A DNA stretch of 39,578 nucleotides. It comes from SAR86 cluster bacterium. Lineage in GTDB: Bacteria > Pseudomonadota > Gammaproteobacteria > Pseudomonadales > Pseudohongiellaceae. Numbering within the stretch: the first letter of the stretch is position 1; each line of letters opens with the position of its first letter. A model generated the notes under the pieces. That model was given only the letters and a program-made list of their open reading frames with translations. It did not search any database and was not told the origin of the DNA. The position numbers and the translations under genes were made by a program. Shown here piece after piece: positions 16,554-24,645 of this stretch. The stretch spans positions 20,061 to 59,638 of the forward strand of contig NVVJ01000010.1 in assembly GCA_002402175.1 (NCBI GenBank), written 5' to 3'.

Positions 16554-17753
16554 TTGAGTACTGAAATTTTGGATACTACACCTCAGTCCACTTTCGATGT
16601 TTTTATGCGCAATCGACGCAGCATTGGCATTAGCCTGATATTAAGTAGCCTTCTTTTTTTATACCTTAATAGCAACTATGGATGGAGACAGAGCGCGCTG
16701 TTTGTCGTGGGTATTGCCGCCGGCGTTATTCTTTACCATGCCGCATTTGGATTTACCGCTGCCTGGCGTGAAGTAGCCAACACCGGTAGAGGGGCCGGTT
16801 TACGGGCTCAGATGATTATGCTCGCAGCAACCGTTCTGATTTTCACACCCCTTATTGCTCAGGGAGAATTTCTGGGCACTAATTTACGTGGCAGCGTAGC
16901 TCCGTTGAATGTTTCTGTTATTTGCGGCGCGTTCATGTTCGGCATAGGCATGCAGCTCGGTGGAGGCTGTGCTTCTGGCACACTATTCACTGCCGGCGGT
17001 GGCAACGTACGCATGCTCATCACATTAGCCGCTTTTATTGCAGGCTCACTACTAGGCACCTGGCAATGGTCTCTATGGCAAGGCGCTCCGGGGTTTGCAC
17101 CCTTCTCTCTTGCAGAGAATTTTGGCGTGGCAGGAGGTATAGGCATTAGCCTGCTTCTATTTGCTCTGGTTTGGCTGGGCACTTCCCTTTACGAGAAGCG
17201 ACGTCTTGGCGCTGTATTAGATGATGACAATAATTCACCGCCCTATTCATGGTTGCACGGCCCATGGCCCTTAATTGCCGGCGCATGCGCTCTCGCCGCT
17301 GTGAATGTCGCGACCCTGCTACTGGCAGGTCGCCCCTGGGGAGTGACCTCTGCATTTGCATTATGGGGAGGTAAGCTGGCGGTTATATCAGGCATTGACG
17401 TAACATCGTGGGCATATTGGCAAAGGCCAGCCTTGACCAGTGCGCTGGAGCAAAGTGTTTTCAGCGATATTACTTCGGTAATGAACATTGGCATTATGTT
17501 AGGTGCACTTCTTGCAGCTGGCTTAGCCAGTAAATTCTCACCATCATTTAAGTCACCAATGCGTTCGATGCTAGGAGCCGTTATCGGAGGCTTATTGCTA
17601 GGTTATGGAGCCAGAATCGCATTTGGTTGTAACATCGGCGCTTATTTTGGCGGCATCTCTTCCACCAGCCTACACGGATGGTTGTGGTTCGTCTGCGCGT
17701 TTGCGGGAAGTACACTAGGCACAAAATTACGGCCATATTTTGGGCTAAGTTAG
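16554..17753 (+). CDS. YeeE/YedE family inner-membrane transporter (TsuA-like)
   Basis: Polytopic inner-membrane protein of 399 residues, mostly hydrophobic, of the YeeE/YedE family whose characterised member TsuA takes up thiosulfate. Two pseudo-repeated signature segments are visible: GIGMQLGGGCASGTLFTAGG (Cys139) and GYGARIAFGCNIGAYFGG (Cys359), matching the conserved cysteines that guide sulfur compounds in TsuA. The hydrophilic loop EKRRLGAVLDDDNNSPP near 215 separates the two halves. The start is a TTG at 16554, supported by GGGAG 7 bases upstream; no better ATG exists nearby. It sits 50 bp after the TonB receptor. No TusA-like partner gene is adjacent, so thiosulfate as substrate is a family-based guess. 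Confidence 0.85.
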   Translation: MSTEILDTTPQSTFDVFMRNRRSIGISLILSSLLFLYLNSNYGWRQSALFVVGIAAGVILYHAAFGFTAAWREVANTGRGAGLRAQMIMLAATVLIFTPLIAQGEFLGTNLRGSVAPLNVSVICGAFMFGIGMQLGGGCASGTLFTAGGGNVRMLITLAAFIAGSLLGTWQWSLWQGAPGFAPFSLAENFGVAGGIGISLLLFALVWLGTSLYEKRRLGAVLDDDNNSPPYSWLHGPWPLIAGACALAAVNVATLLLAGRPWGVTSAFALWGGKLAVISGIDVTSWAYWQRPALTSALEQSVFSDITSVMNIGIMLGALLAAGLASKFSPSFKSPMRSMLGAVIGGLLLGYGARIAFGCNIGAYFGGISSTSLHGWLWFVCAFAGSTLGTKLRPYFGLS

Positions 17754-17808
17754 CGCTGAAATATCGCGCGAGTCCTCAATATGAATTTTTCACTAATTAC
17801 TTAGTTCT

Positions 17809-17814
17809 TATAAT
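17809..17814 (+). promoter_or_regulatory. Possible -10 box before the SMP-30-like gene
   Basis: TATAAT lies 30 bases upstream of the ATG at 17845 and is followed by a T-run. No convincing -35 hexamer is at the right distance, so the T-run could equally belong to a weak end signal of the transporter gene. Confidence 0.25.
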
Positions 17815-17844
17815 TTTTTTAAACGCTCTGGAGCATTGTATAAA

Positions 17845-18762
17845 ATGCAGTTATTTCTTCGTAGTTTTTTTTCAGTACTAATAATCACAATTTTCGCACA
17901 ACAGGCAATTGCACAAGACTTTGTTGCAGGCGAACCGCTTGGAGCTACCAATGAAGCAGGCGTTAGAGTACCAATGTCAGATAATGTAAAAGTGTTTGGT
18001 AGTTTTCATTTTTCCGAAAGCTGTACGTTTGACCCCGCCAAAAATTTGATTCTGGCTATGAATAATGCAACTCGAGGAGACGGCACAGAAAACGACGGCT
18101 TTGTTTCTTTGATTAATCCCGATGGTAGTGTTCACACGGCAAAATGGATTGGCGCGACACGAAGTGGATTAGAATTGAACCATCCCTTAGGAAGCGCAAT
18201 AAGCAATGGTGTTTTATATACTGTTGATGTCGGCTTTGTTCGCTCATTTGACCTTGCATCCGGCCAGCCACTTCGTGCCATCAAAATTCCTGAAGCTACG
18301 TTGCTTAACGGCATAGCCGTAAGTGATGACGGCACGGTGTATGTATCAAATACTCGCTCACCTGAGAGAATATTTAAAGTCACGTCTAACGGGACGGTCT
18401 CAACCTTTGCCGATGGGGCTCCCCTGGCTGCACCTAATGGTGTAGCTATAGATCTTCAGGGCAATATAGTAGTAGTAAATGTAGGTGACTCTGCAGTAAT
18501 TACTTACAGCCCCAATGGAGATATCCTTAATACAGAGCACGCCGTCGAGGGCGGGAATGATGGCATTGTCATTACTGCAGACGGTACAAAGTATGTAAGC
18601 AGTGTGCGCTTTGGCAGTGTGTCTCGCATACGCCCAGGCCAAGCTGCCGAGATTATTGCTTCAGGAATACCCAGCGCCGCATCAATGTGCTACGACTCCG
18701 TTCAGAATCAATTGGTTATTCCACTGAATGGAAATTATGCCCTGGCTTTTATAAAACTATAA
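17845..18762 (+). CDS. Exported SMP-30/gluconolactonase-like beta-propeller protein
   Basis: Exported six-bladed propeller-like protein of 305 residues. The N-terminus is a signal peptide (MQLFLRSFFSVLIITIFAQQ..., cleavage near AIAQDF). Blades in the SMP-30/gluconolactonase/NHL style are visible: LLNGIAVSDDGTVYVSNT, AAPNGVAIDLQGNIVVVN and GNDGIVITADGTKYVSS. I chose the ATG at 17845, with GGAG 11 bases upstream; an in-frame TTG at 17836 is only 2 bases from that site. It is the third gene of a plus-strand run after the TonB receptor and the YeeE/YedE transporter, with gaps of 50 and 91 bp. A lactonase or a non-enzymatic binding role are both possible. It converges with the receiver-EAL gene. 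Confidence 0.78.
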   Translation: MQLFLRSFFSVLIITIFAQQAIAQDFVAGEPLGATNEAGVRVPMSDNVKVFGSFHFSESCTFDPAKNLILAMNNATRGDGTENDGFVSLINPDGSVHTAKWIGATRSGLELNHPLGSAISNGVLYTVDVGFVRSFDLASGQPLRAIKIPEATLLNGIAVSDDGTVYVSNTRSPERIFKVTSNGTVSTFADGAPLAAPNGVAIDLQGNIVVVNVGDSAVITYSPNGDILNTEHAVEGGNDGIVITADGTKYVSSVRFGSVSRIRPGQAAEIIASGIPSAASMCYDSVQNQLVIPLNGNYALAFIKL

Positions 18763-18777
18763 TAGTCTTCAGGGCAT
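18737..18777. terminator. Inverted repeat between convergent genes
   Basis: ATGCCCTG (18737-18744) and CAGGGCAT (18770-18777) form a perfect 8-bp inverted repeat with a 25-base loop, spanning the stop codon of the SMP-30-like gene and the gap to the convergent receiver-EAL gene. It may end transcription from both sides, but no strong U-run accompanies it. Confidence 0.3.
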
Positions 18778-18795
18778 TGAATTAATAAATCCGTG

Positions 18796-20016
18796 TCAGC
18801 TATCAATTTTTGCAAATTTCAATGGCGTGGCAAATTTACCCTCATTGAAAAGAGGCAGGATAGAGCGCGCCGGGCTGGGTAGAGCTACATGCCTTCCCGT
18901 TGCGCTATTAAATTTGCATTGCTGCACAAATTTCATATCATCTTCTGAATTTACATTTTTAGCACAGACCTGAATGCCCATATGATTTGTAACTGAGGTA
19001 AGTGAACTATAAAGAAATTCTAACTCCATGTTATTGGGGTAATTTGGCTCACTTTTTAGGCTAGATACATCGAGAGTAACTTGGTCTATGGGCAGCGTCT
19101 CCATGAGCGGAAGTAAGTTCTCACCTTTACCCAGAGCATTAACTGACAATCTAAAGCCCTTAATTCGTAGCCGGGATAAAACATCGCTTACTGTATTTCG
19201 CTTACCTATAAGCGAACTCTCTTCCAGCTCAATTCCAAGCAAGTTCCTTGGCACCAGATATTGGTCAGCCATATTGGCAAGTATGTCTGGAATTTCCAGG
19301 TCTGAAAGAAGCGAGTCGTCAATACGAATCACTATCTCAGGTCTAAAGTCTTTACTCGACCAGGTTCTGACCATATCAAGGGACTGAGCTAGAACCATAC
19401 GCGAAATGCCTTTGGCCAATCCGTTGTCTTTACTCCAATTGTCCAGGCGCACTCCTGATATCATCATCCCATCGTCCATTCGCCAGTGAGTACAAACACG
19501 AACTCTCTGAATATTGCCTTTTTCAAGTGGGTTGATCTGAAGCTCCGGCTCAAAAAGAATTCCAAGACCGTAATTGAATATTGGTGTTGGCGGCTTGTTT
19601 GCTTGAGAGGGTGTAGCTTCTTCTTTAACCTTCAAATACGGTGTAAGTGCCGTTTCAATGGCATCCAGCGAAACAGGCTTGGTGAGAGTTGATCGCATGT
19701 CCAGGTTATTTTCCTTTCCCATGGTTTGTACTGATGACAAAGTACGCTGATCCATTCCACTCATAAGAAGAATTCCGGACTTGCATTTTTTACTACCAAG
19801 TTCACGAATGATTTCCACGCCATCTGAACCGGGCATACGTAAGTCTAGTGCAATGACAGTGGGTCGCAGGCGTTCTACGTAGGCAATAACTTCGGACCCT
19901 TCACTGACGCATGTCACCTCAAAGCCCATATCTTCGGCAACTGTCTGTACGATTTCGCCAAACGCGACGTCATCATCTGCCACCAGGAGAGTAGGTTTAC
20001 TGTTAAATGTTTTCAT
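18796..20016 (-). CDS. Response regulator with degenerate EAL domain
   Basis: Cytoplasmic protein of 406 residues. Residues 8-125 form an apparently intact receiver: acidic pocket Asp14-16 (VADDDVAF), phospho-acceptor Asp58 (VIALDLRMPG), Ser86 and Lys113 (LTKPVSL). Residues about 145-395 have the layout of an EAL domain but its catalytic marks are lost: the EAL segment reads VRVCTHWR, the DDFGTG loop reads NALGKGEN, the KID Lys is replaced in VTLDVSS, and AEGVE becomes CAKNVNS. It is therefore very unlikely to hydrolyse c-di-GMP and may bind it or a protein partner. GGAG lies 6 bases before the ATG. It is the last gene of the pomA-pomB-pilZ-(EAL-HDOD) run, 74 bp after the previous stop. No histidine kinase is adjacent; FlrB is the only kinase in the window. 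Confidence 0.85.
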   Translation of the reverse strand: MKTFNSKPTLLVADDDVAFGEIVQTVAEDMGFEVTCVSEGSEVIAYVERLRPTVIALDLRMPGSDGVEIIRELGSKKCKSGILLMSGMDQRTLSSVQTMGKENNLDMRSTLTKPVSLDAIETALTPYLKVKEEATPSQANKPPTPIFNYGLGILFEPELQINPLEKGNIQRVRVCTHWRMDDGMMISGVRLDNWSKDNGLAKGISRMVLAQSLDMVRTWSSKDFRPEIVIRIDDSLLSDLEIPDILANMADQYLVPRNLLGIELEESSLIGKRNTVSDVLSRLRIKGFRLSVNALGKGENLLPLMETLPIDQVTLDVSSLKSEPNYPNNMELEFLYSSLTSVTNHMGIQVCAKNVNSEDDMKFVQQCKFNSATGRHVALPSPARSILPLFNEGKFATPLKFAKIDS

Positions 20017-20090
20017 GACAACTCCAGAGTAGTCTGATATCTATAATTTTGTAACGGTGATGTATTTCTTATCATGGTGTATTCGATCTA

Positions 20091-21359
20091 TTACTTTCTA
20101 TCAATCTGTTTGAATAATTCCGTAGACCAGAAAAGCGATTCGAGATAATAGCTCCCTAGATCATGTGAATTTTGCTTTCCTTCATCGATGTCTTTCCATT
20201 CACCGCGCTCGTAGTGCATTACAATGTCCAGCAACTCACCAAGCGCTCCGGATCGTTGCAATAATGCATCAGTAATTTCTGTAGATAGAGGCAATTCATT
20301 CAGCACATCCTCCATAGACTGATCCATAATTGCATCGATTGAAGAAAACAAGCCTGTAGTAAATGCGGTATCTCCATTTATTCCGGCCATTTCGGAAAGG
20401 GACTGCATCATGCGAGCTCTTTGCAAACACAAAGCAATGAGCTCATGGGGTTTGTCATCAATGTCAGTAAGAACAATGATAACCAACCACTCGCGCACAG
20501 TTTTCAATCCCAACGCCACAATAGCTTGTTTGACCGAAGCAATTTCTCGTTGCAGGTTGTACAACGCTGAATTAATTATGCGAAGAATTTTGTAGCTTAT
20601 GGTGACATCCTGACTAATAAGAGCTTCCAGCTCGGATATATCACAATCAGGGTCTTCAAGAATTGCAAGAATTTTCAACAAAGATAAGCGGTTAGGCTTT
20701 AGAGACTGCCCCGACATTACCTTTGGCTTGCTGATAAAGTATCCTTGGAAGTAGTCAAACCCAAGAGACTTACACATCTCAAACTCTTCATGAGTTTCGA
20801 CTTTTTCTGCGAGTAGTTTTATATTCTTTGCTTTCAGCTTTTTAACTTCGGCTTCGAGCTTACTTCTATCACATTCCAAAATATCTATTTTTACGATATC
20901 GATAATATCAAATAGTGGTTCTTTGTCTTCCGTGAATACATAGTCATCCAGCGCAAGGGTATATCCCTTTTCTGAGAAAGCCTTTAGAGAAGTTAATAAT
21001 TCGTCATCAACTTCAACATCTTCAAGTATCTCAAGCACAACCACTTCCGGCGGCATAAGCAAAGGCAGCTGCCCTACAATGAAGTCTCGGGTTAAATTGA
21101 TAAATGAAATTCGGTTATCTGTAATCGTTTCAAGACCTATATCTAGAAACGCATTAATCATAACCTGCGAACTGGCAGAATTTCCGTCTACTATTTCCGC
21201 CACATTTGCATTGGCATCTCTGAAAAGCAGCTCATAGGCATAAACATTCAGATCGGAATCGAATATCGGCTGCCTGGCAACAAATATTTCATTGCGCGCT
21301 GGCTCAGAAATTATAGGTTCTTCTGTTACTGGCACTGTATTTAACATATCTATAACCAT
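20091..21359 (-). CDS. EAL-HDOD (YuxH/CdgJ-like) signalling protein
   Basis: Cytoplasmic protein of 422 residues with an N-terminal EAL-type domain (about 24-215) and a C-terminal HDOD domain (about 215-410). EAL-like motifs are YELLFRD, VVLEILEDV, LALDDYV, VKIDIL, LLAEKVET and FQGYFISKP, so several catalytic-type acidic residues and the Lys survive although the loop after DD is altered. The HDOD part has SLLKILAILEDP and VTISYKILRIINSA followed by VKQAIVALGLKTVREWL. This architecture is shared with Vibrio cholerae CdgJ, which affects motility and c-di-GMP (from memory). The gene lies 93 bp downstream of the stator-linked PilZ gene and 74 bp before the receiver-EAL gene, which supports a motility role. 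The start at 21359 has no strong ribosome site; codon 5 is an alternative. Confidence 0.87.
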   Translation of the reverse strand: MVIDMLNTVPVTEEPIISEPARNEIFVARQPIFDSDLNVYAYELLFRDANANVAEIVDGNSASSQVMINAFLDIGLETITDNRISFINLTRDFIVGQLPLLMPPEVVVLEILEDVEVDDELLTSLKAFSEKGYTLALDDYVFTEDKEPLFDIIDIVKIDILECDRSKLEAEVKKLKAKNIKLLAEKVETHEEFEMCKSLGFDYFQGYFISKPKVMSGQSLKPNRLSLLKILAILEDPDCDISELEALISQDVTISYKILRIINSALYNLQREIASVKQAIVALGLKTVREWLVIIVLTDIDDKPHELIALCLQRARMMQSLSEMAGINGDTAFTTGLFSSIDAIMDQSMEDVLNELPLSTEITDALLQRSGALGELLDIVMHYERGEWKDIDEGKQNSHDLGSYYLESLFWSTELFKQIDRK

Positions 21360-21452
21360 TGTTATGAGCTAATAAAGCTCTTTGTATGTACTATCCCTGT
21401 TTCATCTTTCTGCACTTCTTGAACTACCGTAATATAGATGTTTTCGTCAGGC

Positions 21453-22025
21453 TTAATTGTTTCTACGCTTGGCTATCCTCTGTACCTGCCGATGTACAAT
21501 GTGCTGAACTAGCCGTTCCTCATCCTGCACGCCTATTTCCATCGCAATTCTTAGCTGATAAGGGAAATCGCCTGCTGGCCAGTTTTCTGCCACTTCAACA
21601 ATTTTTCCCAAAGCTTTGAATCTTGATTGTTCCGGTTTTAGGGTAATCAACATATCCAGCCGATCACCCACATTAAATTTCTGTGCGCAATCGAACGCTA
21701 TACCAGATGCACTCAGGCTAACGATCAAATCTTCGCTACTAAATTCATAGTTCTCGCTAAGCCCTGCATCTTCAATTAACCCTGAATTAGAAATAATAAG
21801 GTCTATTTTCCGGTTAAGCAGTTCAAGAGCTTTTGCCAGTTTAGGGTCATCTCTCCAGATTGCACTCTCCAAAGCATTAAACTCACCATCGATTGCCTGT
21901 AATTTTTGCTCATCAGTTACTTCGCCATTAGAGGGTACAATGCTCGATTTACCAGGTTCAGCAATTCGCCATGAAAGATCAATACAATCCTCAATGCGAA
22001 AAAAACGCCGCTGTTCATTTGTCAT
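21453..22025 (-). CDS. PilZ domain protein linked to the PomAB stator
   Basis: Cytoplasmic protein of 190 residues. The N-terminus has RRFFR (Arg6 and Arg10 give RxxxR). After a helical middle (about 45-85, LAKALELLNRKIDLI) comes a PilZ barrel with SLSASG at 103-108, where Ser replaces the usual Asp/Asn of the second motif, followed by GDRLDMLITLKPEQ and a C-terminal helix (VQHIVHRQVQRIAKRR). It starts 8 bases after pomB with AGAGGT in front of the ATG, so it is surely co-transcribed with the stator. A YcgR/FlgZ-like role, linking c-di-GMP to motor function, is the obvious hypothesis, though its architecture is not YcgR with a full N-terminal YcgR domain. It is homologous in layout to the PilZ protein encoded at 36921-37484. 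Confidence 0.84.
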   Translation of the reverse strand: MTNEQRRFFRIEDCIDLSWRIAEPGKSSIVPSNGEVTDEQKLQAIDGEFNALESAIWRDDPKLAKALELLNRKIDLIISNSGLIEDAGLSENYEFSSEDLIVSLSASGIAFDCAQKFNVGDRLDMLITLKPEQSRFKALGKIVEVAENWPAGDFPYQLRIAMEIGVQDEERLVQHIVHRQVQRIAKRRNN

Positions 22026-22033
22026 ATTAACCT

Positions 22034-22960
22034 CTAATTCGCTGCCGCCAGCTCGGATTCCGCTATACCGAGGGTATTCAGTAAATCATCATCTGCACTT
22101 TCCAACTCTTTGAGCTCTTTGGTGATTTCATCGTCGAGCCCCTGATGAATGACTATTTCAACTCTTCGATTCCTTGCTCGGTCCTGAGCACTTGTATTCG
22201 CAGCAAAAGGTTTAGTATCTGCGTAACCGACAACCATAAATCGATCATCTTCAATAGTTCCATCTTTAAGTAATTCATGAGCCACTGACAATGCTCGCTG
22301 CGAAGAAAGATGCCAGTTTGATGGCGTTAAAGGTGTTGAGATAGGAATATCATCTGTGTGCCCTTCTACTGCTATGCGACCATTTATGTCTACTAATACA
22401 TTACGTAGTTGTTCCATTACTGGAATAAAGTCAGTATTAAGAGCCGCAGAGCCAGATCCAAACGAACCACGCTCTCGAATCCGAATGGTTATTGATCTAA
22501 ACCCAGATTCAATATCAATCATGTCATCCTTGATCTCCTTTTCGAGAATCTCTTCCAACATGGCGACATCATTTTCGGTTTGCTCACGAAGTTGCTCTAG
22601 TTTTCCGATAAGTATTTGTCTCGCAGCTGCGTCCTCTCCGTAGTCCGCTTCGCCCGACTTTAAAGACATTTTCATGGATTCAGCAGTTTGCTGTTGCACA
22701 ACATTTTCCGCTGTAGGTTGTGGCCGCCCTGAGCTAAACTCTTGCGCAATTATCGAAGTTCCCATAGGAATAGCTGTAGCAGCTGTCTGGTTCTGCACTC
22801 CGAAGGCATCTCTCATAGACCCTGCCACCTGTTTATACTTCTGAACATCCATTTCAGAGAATGACAAGAGCAAAACAAAGAAACACATTAGCAGCGCCAT
22901 CAAATCAGCAAATGTTGCCATCCATGCTGGCGCCCCTGCTTTAACCTCTTCGTCTGACAT
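22034..22960 (-). CDS. pomB: Flagellar stator protein PomB (MotB family, sodium type)
   Basis: Peptidoglycan-anchored stator subunit of 308 residues. A single membrane helix follows the N-terminus, with PAWMATFADLMALLMCFF carrying the ion-binding Asp19, then VLLLSFSEMDVQKYK, which is very close to Vibrio PomB and supports Na+ coupling. The plug and linker region is acidic and helical (about 60-165). The C-terminal OmpA/MotB domain has GRIAVEGHTDDIPIS and NWHLSSQRALSVAHEL, with RARNRRVEIVI at about 262-272. It starts 11 bases after pomA, with AAAGGTAG close to its ATG, and is followed 8 bases later by a PilZ gene. In motility it would pair with PomA; the ion choice is inferred from similarity, not proven. 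Confidence 0.95.
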   Translation of the reverse strand: MSDEEVKAGAPAWMATFADLMALLMCFFVLLLSFSEMDVQKYKQVAGSMRDAFGVQNQTAATAIPMGTSIIAQEFSSGRPQPTAENVVQQQTAESMKMSLKSGEADYGEDAAARQILIGKLEQLREQTENDVAMLEEILEKEIKDDMIDIESGFRSITIRIRERGSFGSGSAALNTDFIPVMEQLRNVLVDINGRIAVEGHTDDIPISTPLTPSNWHLSSQRALSVAHELLKDGTIEDDRFMVVGYADTKPFAANTSAQDRARNRRVEIVIHQGLDDEITKELKELESADDDLLNTLGIAESELAAAN

Positions 22961-22971
22961 AATCTACCTTT

Positions 22972-23769
22972 TTACGCTGTCTGTGGTTGAGCTTCGGCTT
23001 GTTTGTCATCGGATTTCTTTTCTAGATTTCTTTGTTTAGGAGTTATATAGAGTTTCAACAATGATTCGAGAACCCTGGGGTGTTGCCCTTCCTGAATCGC
23101 AAGAACACCGTCGAGGCAGATAGAATTCAGCTTTACTTCTTCACTTCTTCTTAAGGTTAGTTTGTCTGCCACGGGCATAAGTACCATGTTTGCAAGAACC
23201 GCCCCATATAATGTTGTTAAAAGCGCTACCGCCATAGAGGGTCCAATTGTTTTTGGATCTTCCATATTGGCTAACATTTGAACTAGGCCGACCAGAGTTC
23301 CTATCATGCCCATTGCGGGAGCTACGTCTGCACCAGCAGAAAAAACCATAGCACCCCATCTATGTCGATCACTAATCTCCTTCAAATCCTTAGACAATAG
23401 CTGCCGCATTTCTTCAGCCGAACTACCGTCAATCAGCATACTCATGCCCGATTGCAGAAAAGGGTTAGTAACTTCGATATTTTCTAGAGCAAGAACTCCT
23501 TCCTTACGAGCGACAGTTGCCATTTCAACAACCTGTGGGATTAGATCTTCAGGTTTATCAAGCTTCGATTTGAAAGCATTAGCAGCTACACCGAACGCAC
23601 CAAGAAACTGAGACAAATTGAATTTGGTCAGAACCACCATTAAGGTTCCGCCGAATACAATAAATAAAGAGGGCGCGTCTACAAAAAGACCCAAAGGGCC
23701 TCCAAGTAATATTGCAACGATCACAACTGCAAACGCACCAAGCAATCCCCCTAAAGTTGCTATATCCAT
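22972..23769 (-). CDS. pomA: Flagellar stator protein PomA (MotA family, sodium type)
   Basis: Inner-membrane stator subunit of 265 residues with four membrane helices: two near the N-terminus (LLGAFAVVIVAILLGGPLG and SLFIVFGGTLMVVLT) and two in the last third (VAPAMGMIGTLVGLVQML and MAVALLTTLYGAVLANMVL), the arrangement of MotA/PomA/ExbB. The large cytoplasmic loop between helices 2 and 3 would contact FliG, notably through the charged segments around MATVARKEGVLAL and LSKDLKEISDRHRWG. It begins a likely operon pomA-pomB-pilZ-(EAL-HDOD)-(receiver-EAL). AAGGAG lies about 11 bases before the ATG. Its leader contains a TGTAGGA word (23793-23799) shared with the repeats before flrA. FliG, its expected partner, is not encoded in this window. 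Confidence 0.94.
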   Translation of the reverse strand: MDIATLGGLLGAFAVVIVAILLGGPLGLFVDAPSLFIVFGGTLMVVLTKFNLSQFLGAFGVAANAFKSKLDKPEDLIPQVVEMATVARKEGVLALENIEVTNPFLQSGMSMLIDGSSAEEMRQLLSKDLKEISDRHRWGAMVFSAGADVAPAMGMIGTLVGLVQMLANMEDPKTIGPSMAVALLTTLYGAVLANMVLMPVADKLTLRRSEEVKLNSICLDGVLAIQEGQHPRVLESLLKLYITPKQRNLEKKSDDKQAEAQPQTA

Positions 23770-23792
23770 TTTCTAAACCACTCCTTTTTCTC

Positions 23793-23799
23793 TGTAGGA
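23793..23799 (+). promoter_or_regulatory. TGTAGGA word in the pomA leader
   Basis: TGTAGGA followed by AATTTCTTAACA, an imperfect inverted partner, lies 24 bp before the pomA ATG. The same core word is repeated eight times in the gap before flrA, so a shared regulator of stator and master-regulator genes is possible. Confidence 0.3.
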
Positions 23800-23845
23800 A
23801 ATTTCTTAACAATATAAAGGTGCTGATCTTTATGCTTAAACAGGG

Positions 23846-23859
23846 TCGACAATTGTCGA
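23846..23859. promoter_or_regulatory. 14-bp perfect palindrome between pomA and fliL
   Basis: TCGACAATTGTCGA is a perfect palindrome. It is flanked by CAGG (23841-23844) and CCTG (23862-23865), which extend the symmetry imperfectly. Having no loop, it is better read as a DNA operator than an RNA hairpin. It is 77 bp upstream of pomA. Confidence 0.45.
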
Positions 23860-23956
23860 AGCCTGGATTTCCGCAAAGGAAATCAACAAACACCCCTAAG
23901 TGATGTCTTAGTGCTAAATATTGAAATTTAAATCAAATATCACTCACTACTTTCTG

Positions 23957-23971
23957 TATTACGACGTAATA
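23957..23971. promoter_or_regulatory. 7-1-7 perfect inverted repeat between pomA and fliL
   Basis: TATTACGACGTAATA is perfectly symmetric about a central A. It lies about midway in the divergent gap, 190 bp upstream of fliL. No known operator consensus was recognised. Confidence 0.4.
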
Positions 23972-24161
23972 GAGAAAAGGTTAACTACTCAATTGCTACT
24001 TTTTACTTATGTTTTATTAACGGCTATAGAACTCTATTTGGACATATCTGGTGACTATCGTTACTAGGTAAGTTCCTCGATATGATTGAAATAGACGTTA
24101 CAGGGCAATGTTGTAGTCAAACCAGATAACCAGGGACAATTAATCTAATAAGGAGAGAAAA

Positions 24162-24623
24162 GTGAAGAAATCAATATTGATGGTATTAGTAGGTGCCTTG
24201 ACCGTAAGTGGTGGTGGTGGTGGTGCTTACTATCTGGGTTTTCTTGATAAGTTTTTAGGCATAGAAGAAGTCTTAGCGCAAGAAGCTGGGGCCGAAGAAG
24301 AAATCGTCGAAGAGTTGCCACCAGCAATATTTCATGTTGTACCGCCACTGACAGTTAGCTCAACCTATAATGGCGGCCTTCATTATTTACAAGTTAAAAT
24401 GTCCATAATGACCCGAAATGAAGACACCATAGAAAAGCTAGAGAACAATGCACCTATTATTCAGGACTCTTTAATTATGCTACTAAACTCCTACAATTTT
24501 TCCCAACTTCAAACGGTTGAAGGCAAAGAGAACTTGAGGAATCGAGCAGAAGAGGAAATAAGGGGTATCATTCGGGATGACTCGGTCGAATCCGTGCTAT
24601 TTACTGGCTTTGTTATTCAGTAA
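24162..24623 (+). CDS. fliL: Flagellar basal-body associated protein FliL, first (stator-side) copy
   Basis: Inner-membrane FliL-family protein of 153 residues. An N-terminal membrane helix with a Gly run (ILMVLVGALTVSGGGGG, about 4-20) is followed by an acidic linker (AQEAGAEEEIVEELPP) and a periplasmic FliL domain with LHYLQVKMSIMTRNE, NNAPIIQDSLIMLLNSY, LQTVEGKENLRNRAEEEI and FTGFVIQ at the end. FliL proteins form rings around stators and stabilise them. The start is a GTG at 24162, chosen for AAGGAGAG 5 bases upstream. The gene stands alone, divergent from pomA and far from flrA (866 bp). A second FliL is encoded at 35771-36241; this copy may be the stator-dedicated one, by position only. 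Confidence 0.88.
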   Translation: MKKSILMVLVGALTVSGGGGGAYYLGFLDKFLGIEEVLAQEAGAEEEIVEELPPAIFHVVPPLTVSSTYNGGLHYLQVKMSIMTRNEDTIEKLENNAPIIQDSLIMLLNSYNFSQLQTVEGKENLRNRAEEEIRGIIRDDSVESVLFTGFVIQ

Positions 24624-24645
24624 TTTGCATATGGCTTCAACAGGT

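Larger units (their letters stand above)
23770..24161. other. Divergent pomA/fliL intergenic region with two perfect palindromes
   Basis: This 392-bp gap separates leftward pomA from rightward fliL. It holds TCGACAATTGTCGA, TATTACGACGTAATA and one TGTAGGA word near pomA (all listed separately). The rest is AT-rich. No sigma-54 or sigma-28 promoter of good quality was found on either strand, and no credible small gene is seen. Confidence 0.6.

Noticed and set aside
20091..21359. EAL-HDOD protein as fully inactive for c-di-GMP
   Set aside because: Several acidic residues and the Lys of the EAL motifs are kept, so activity cannot be ruled out, unlike in the receiver-EAL protein.
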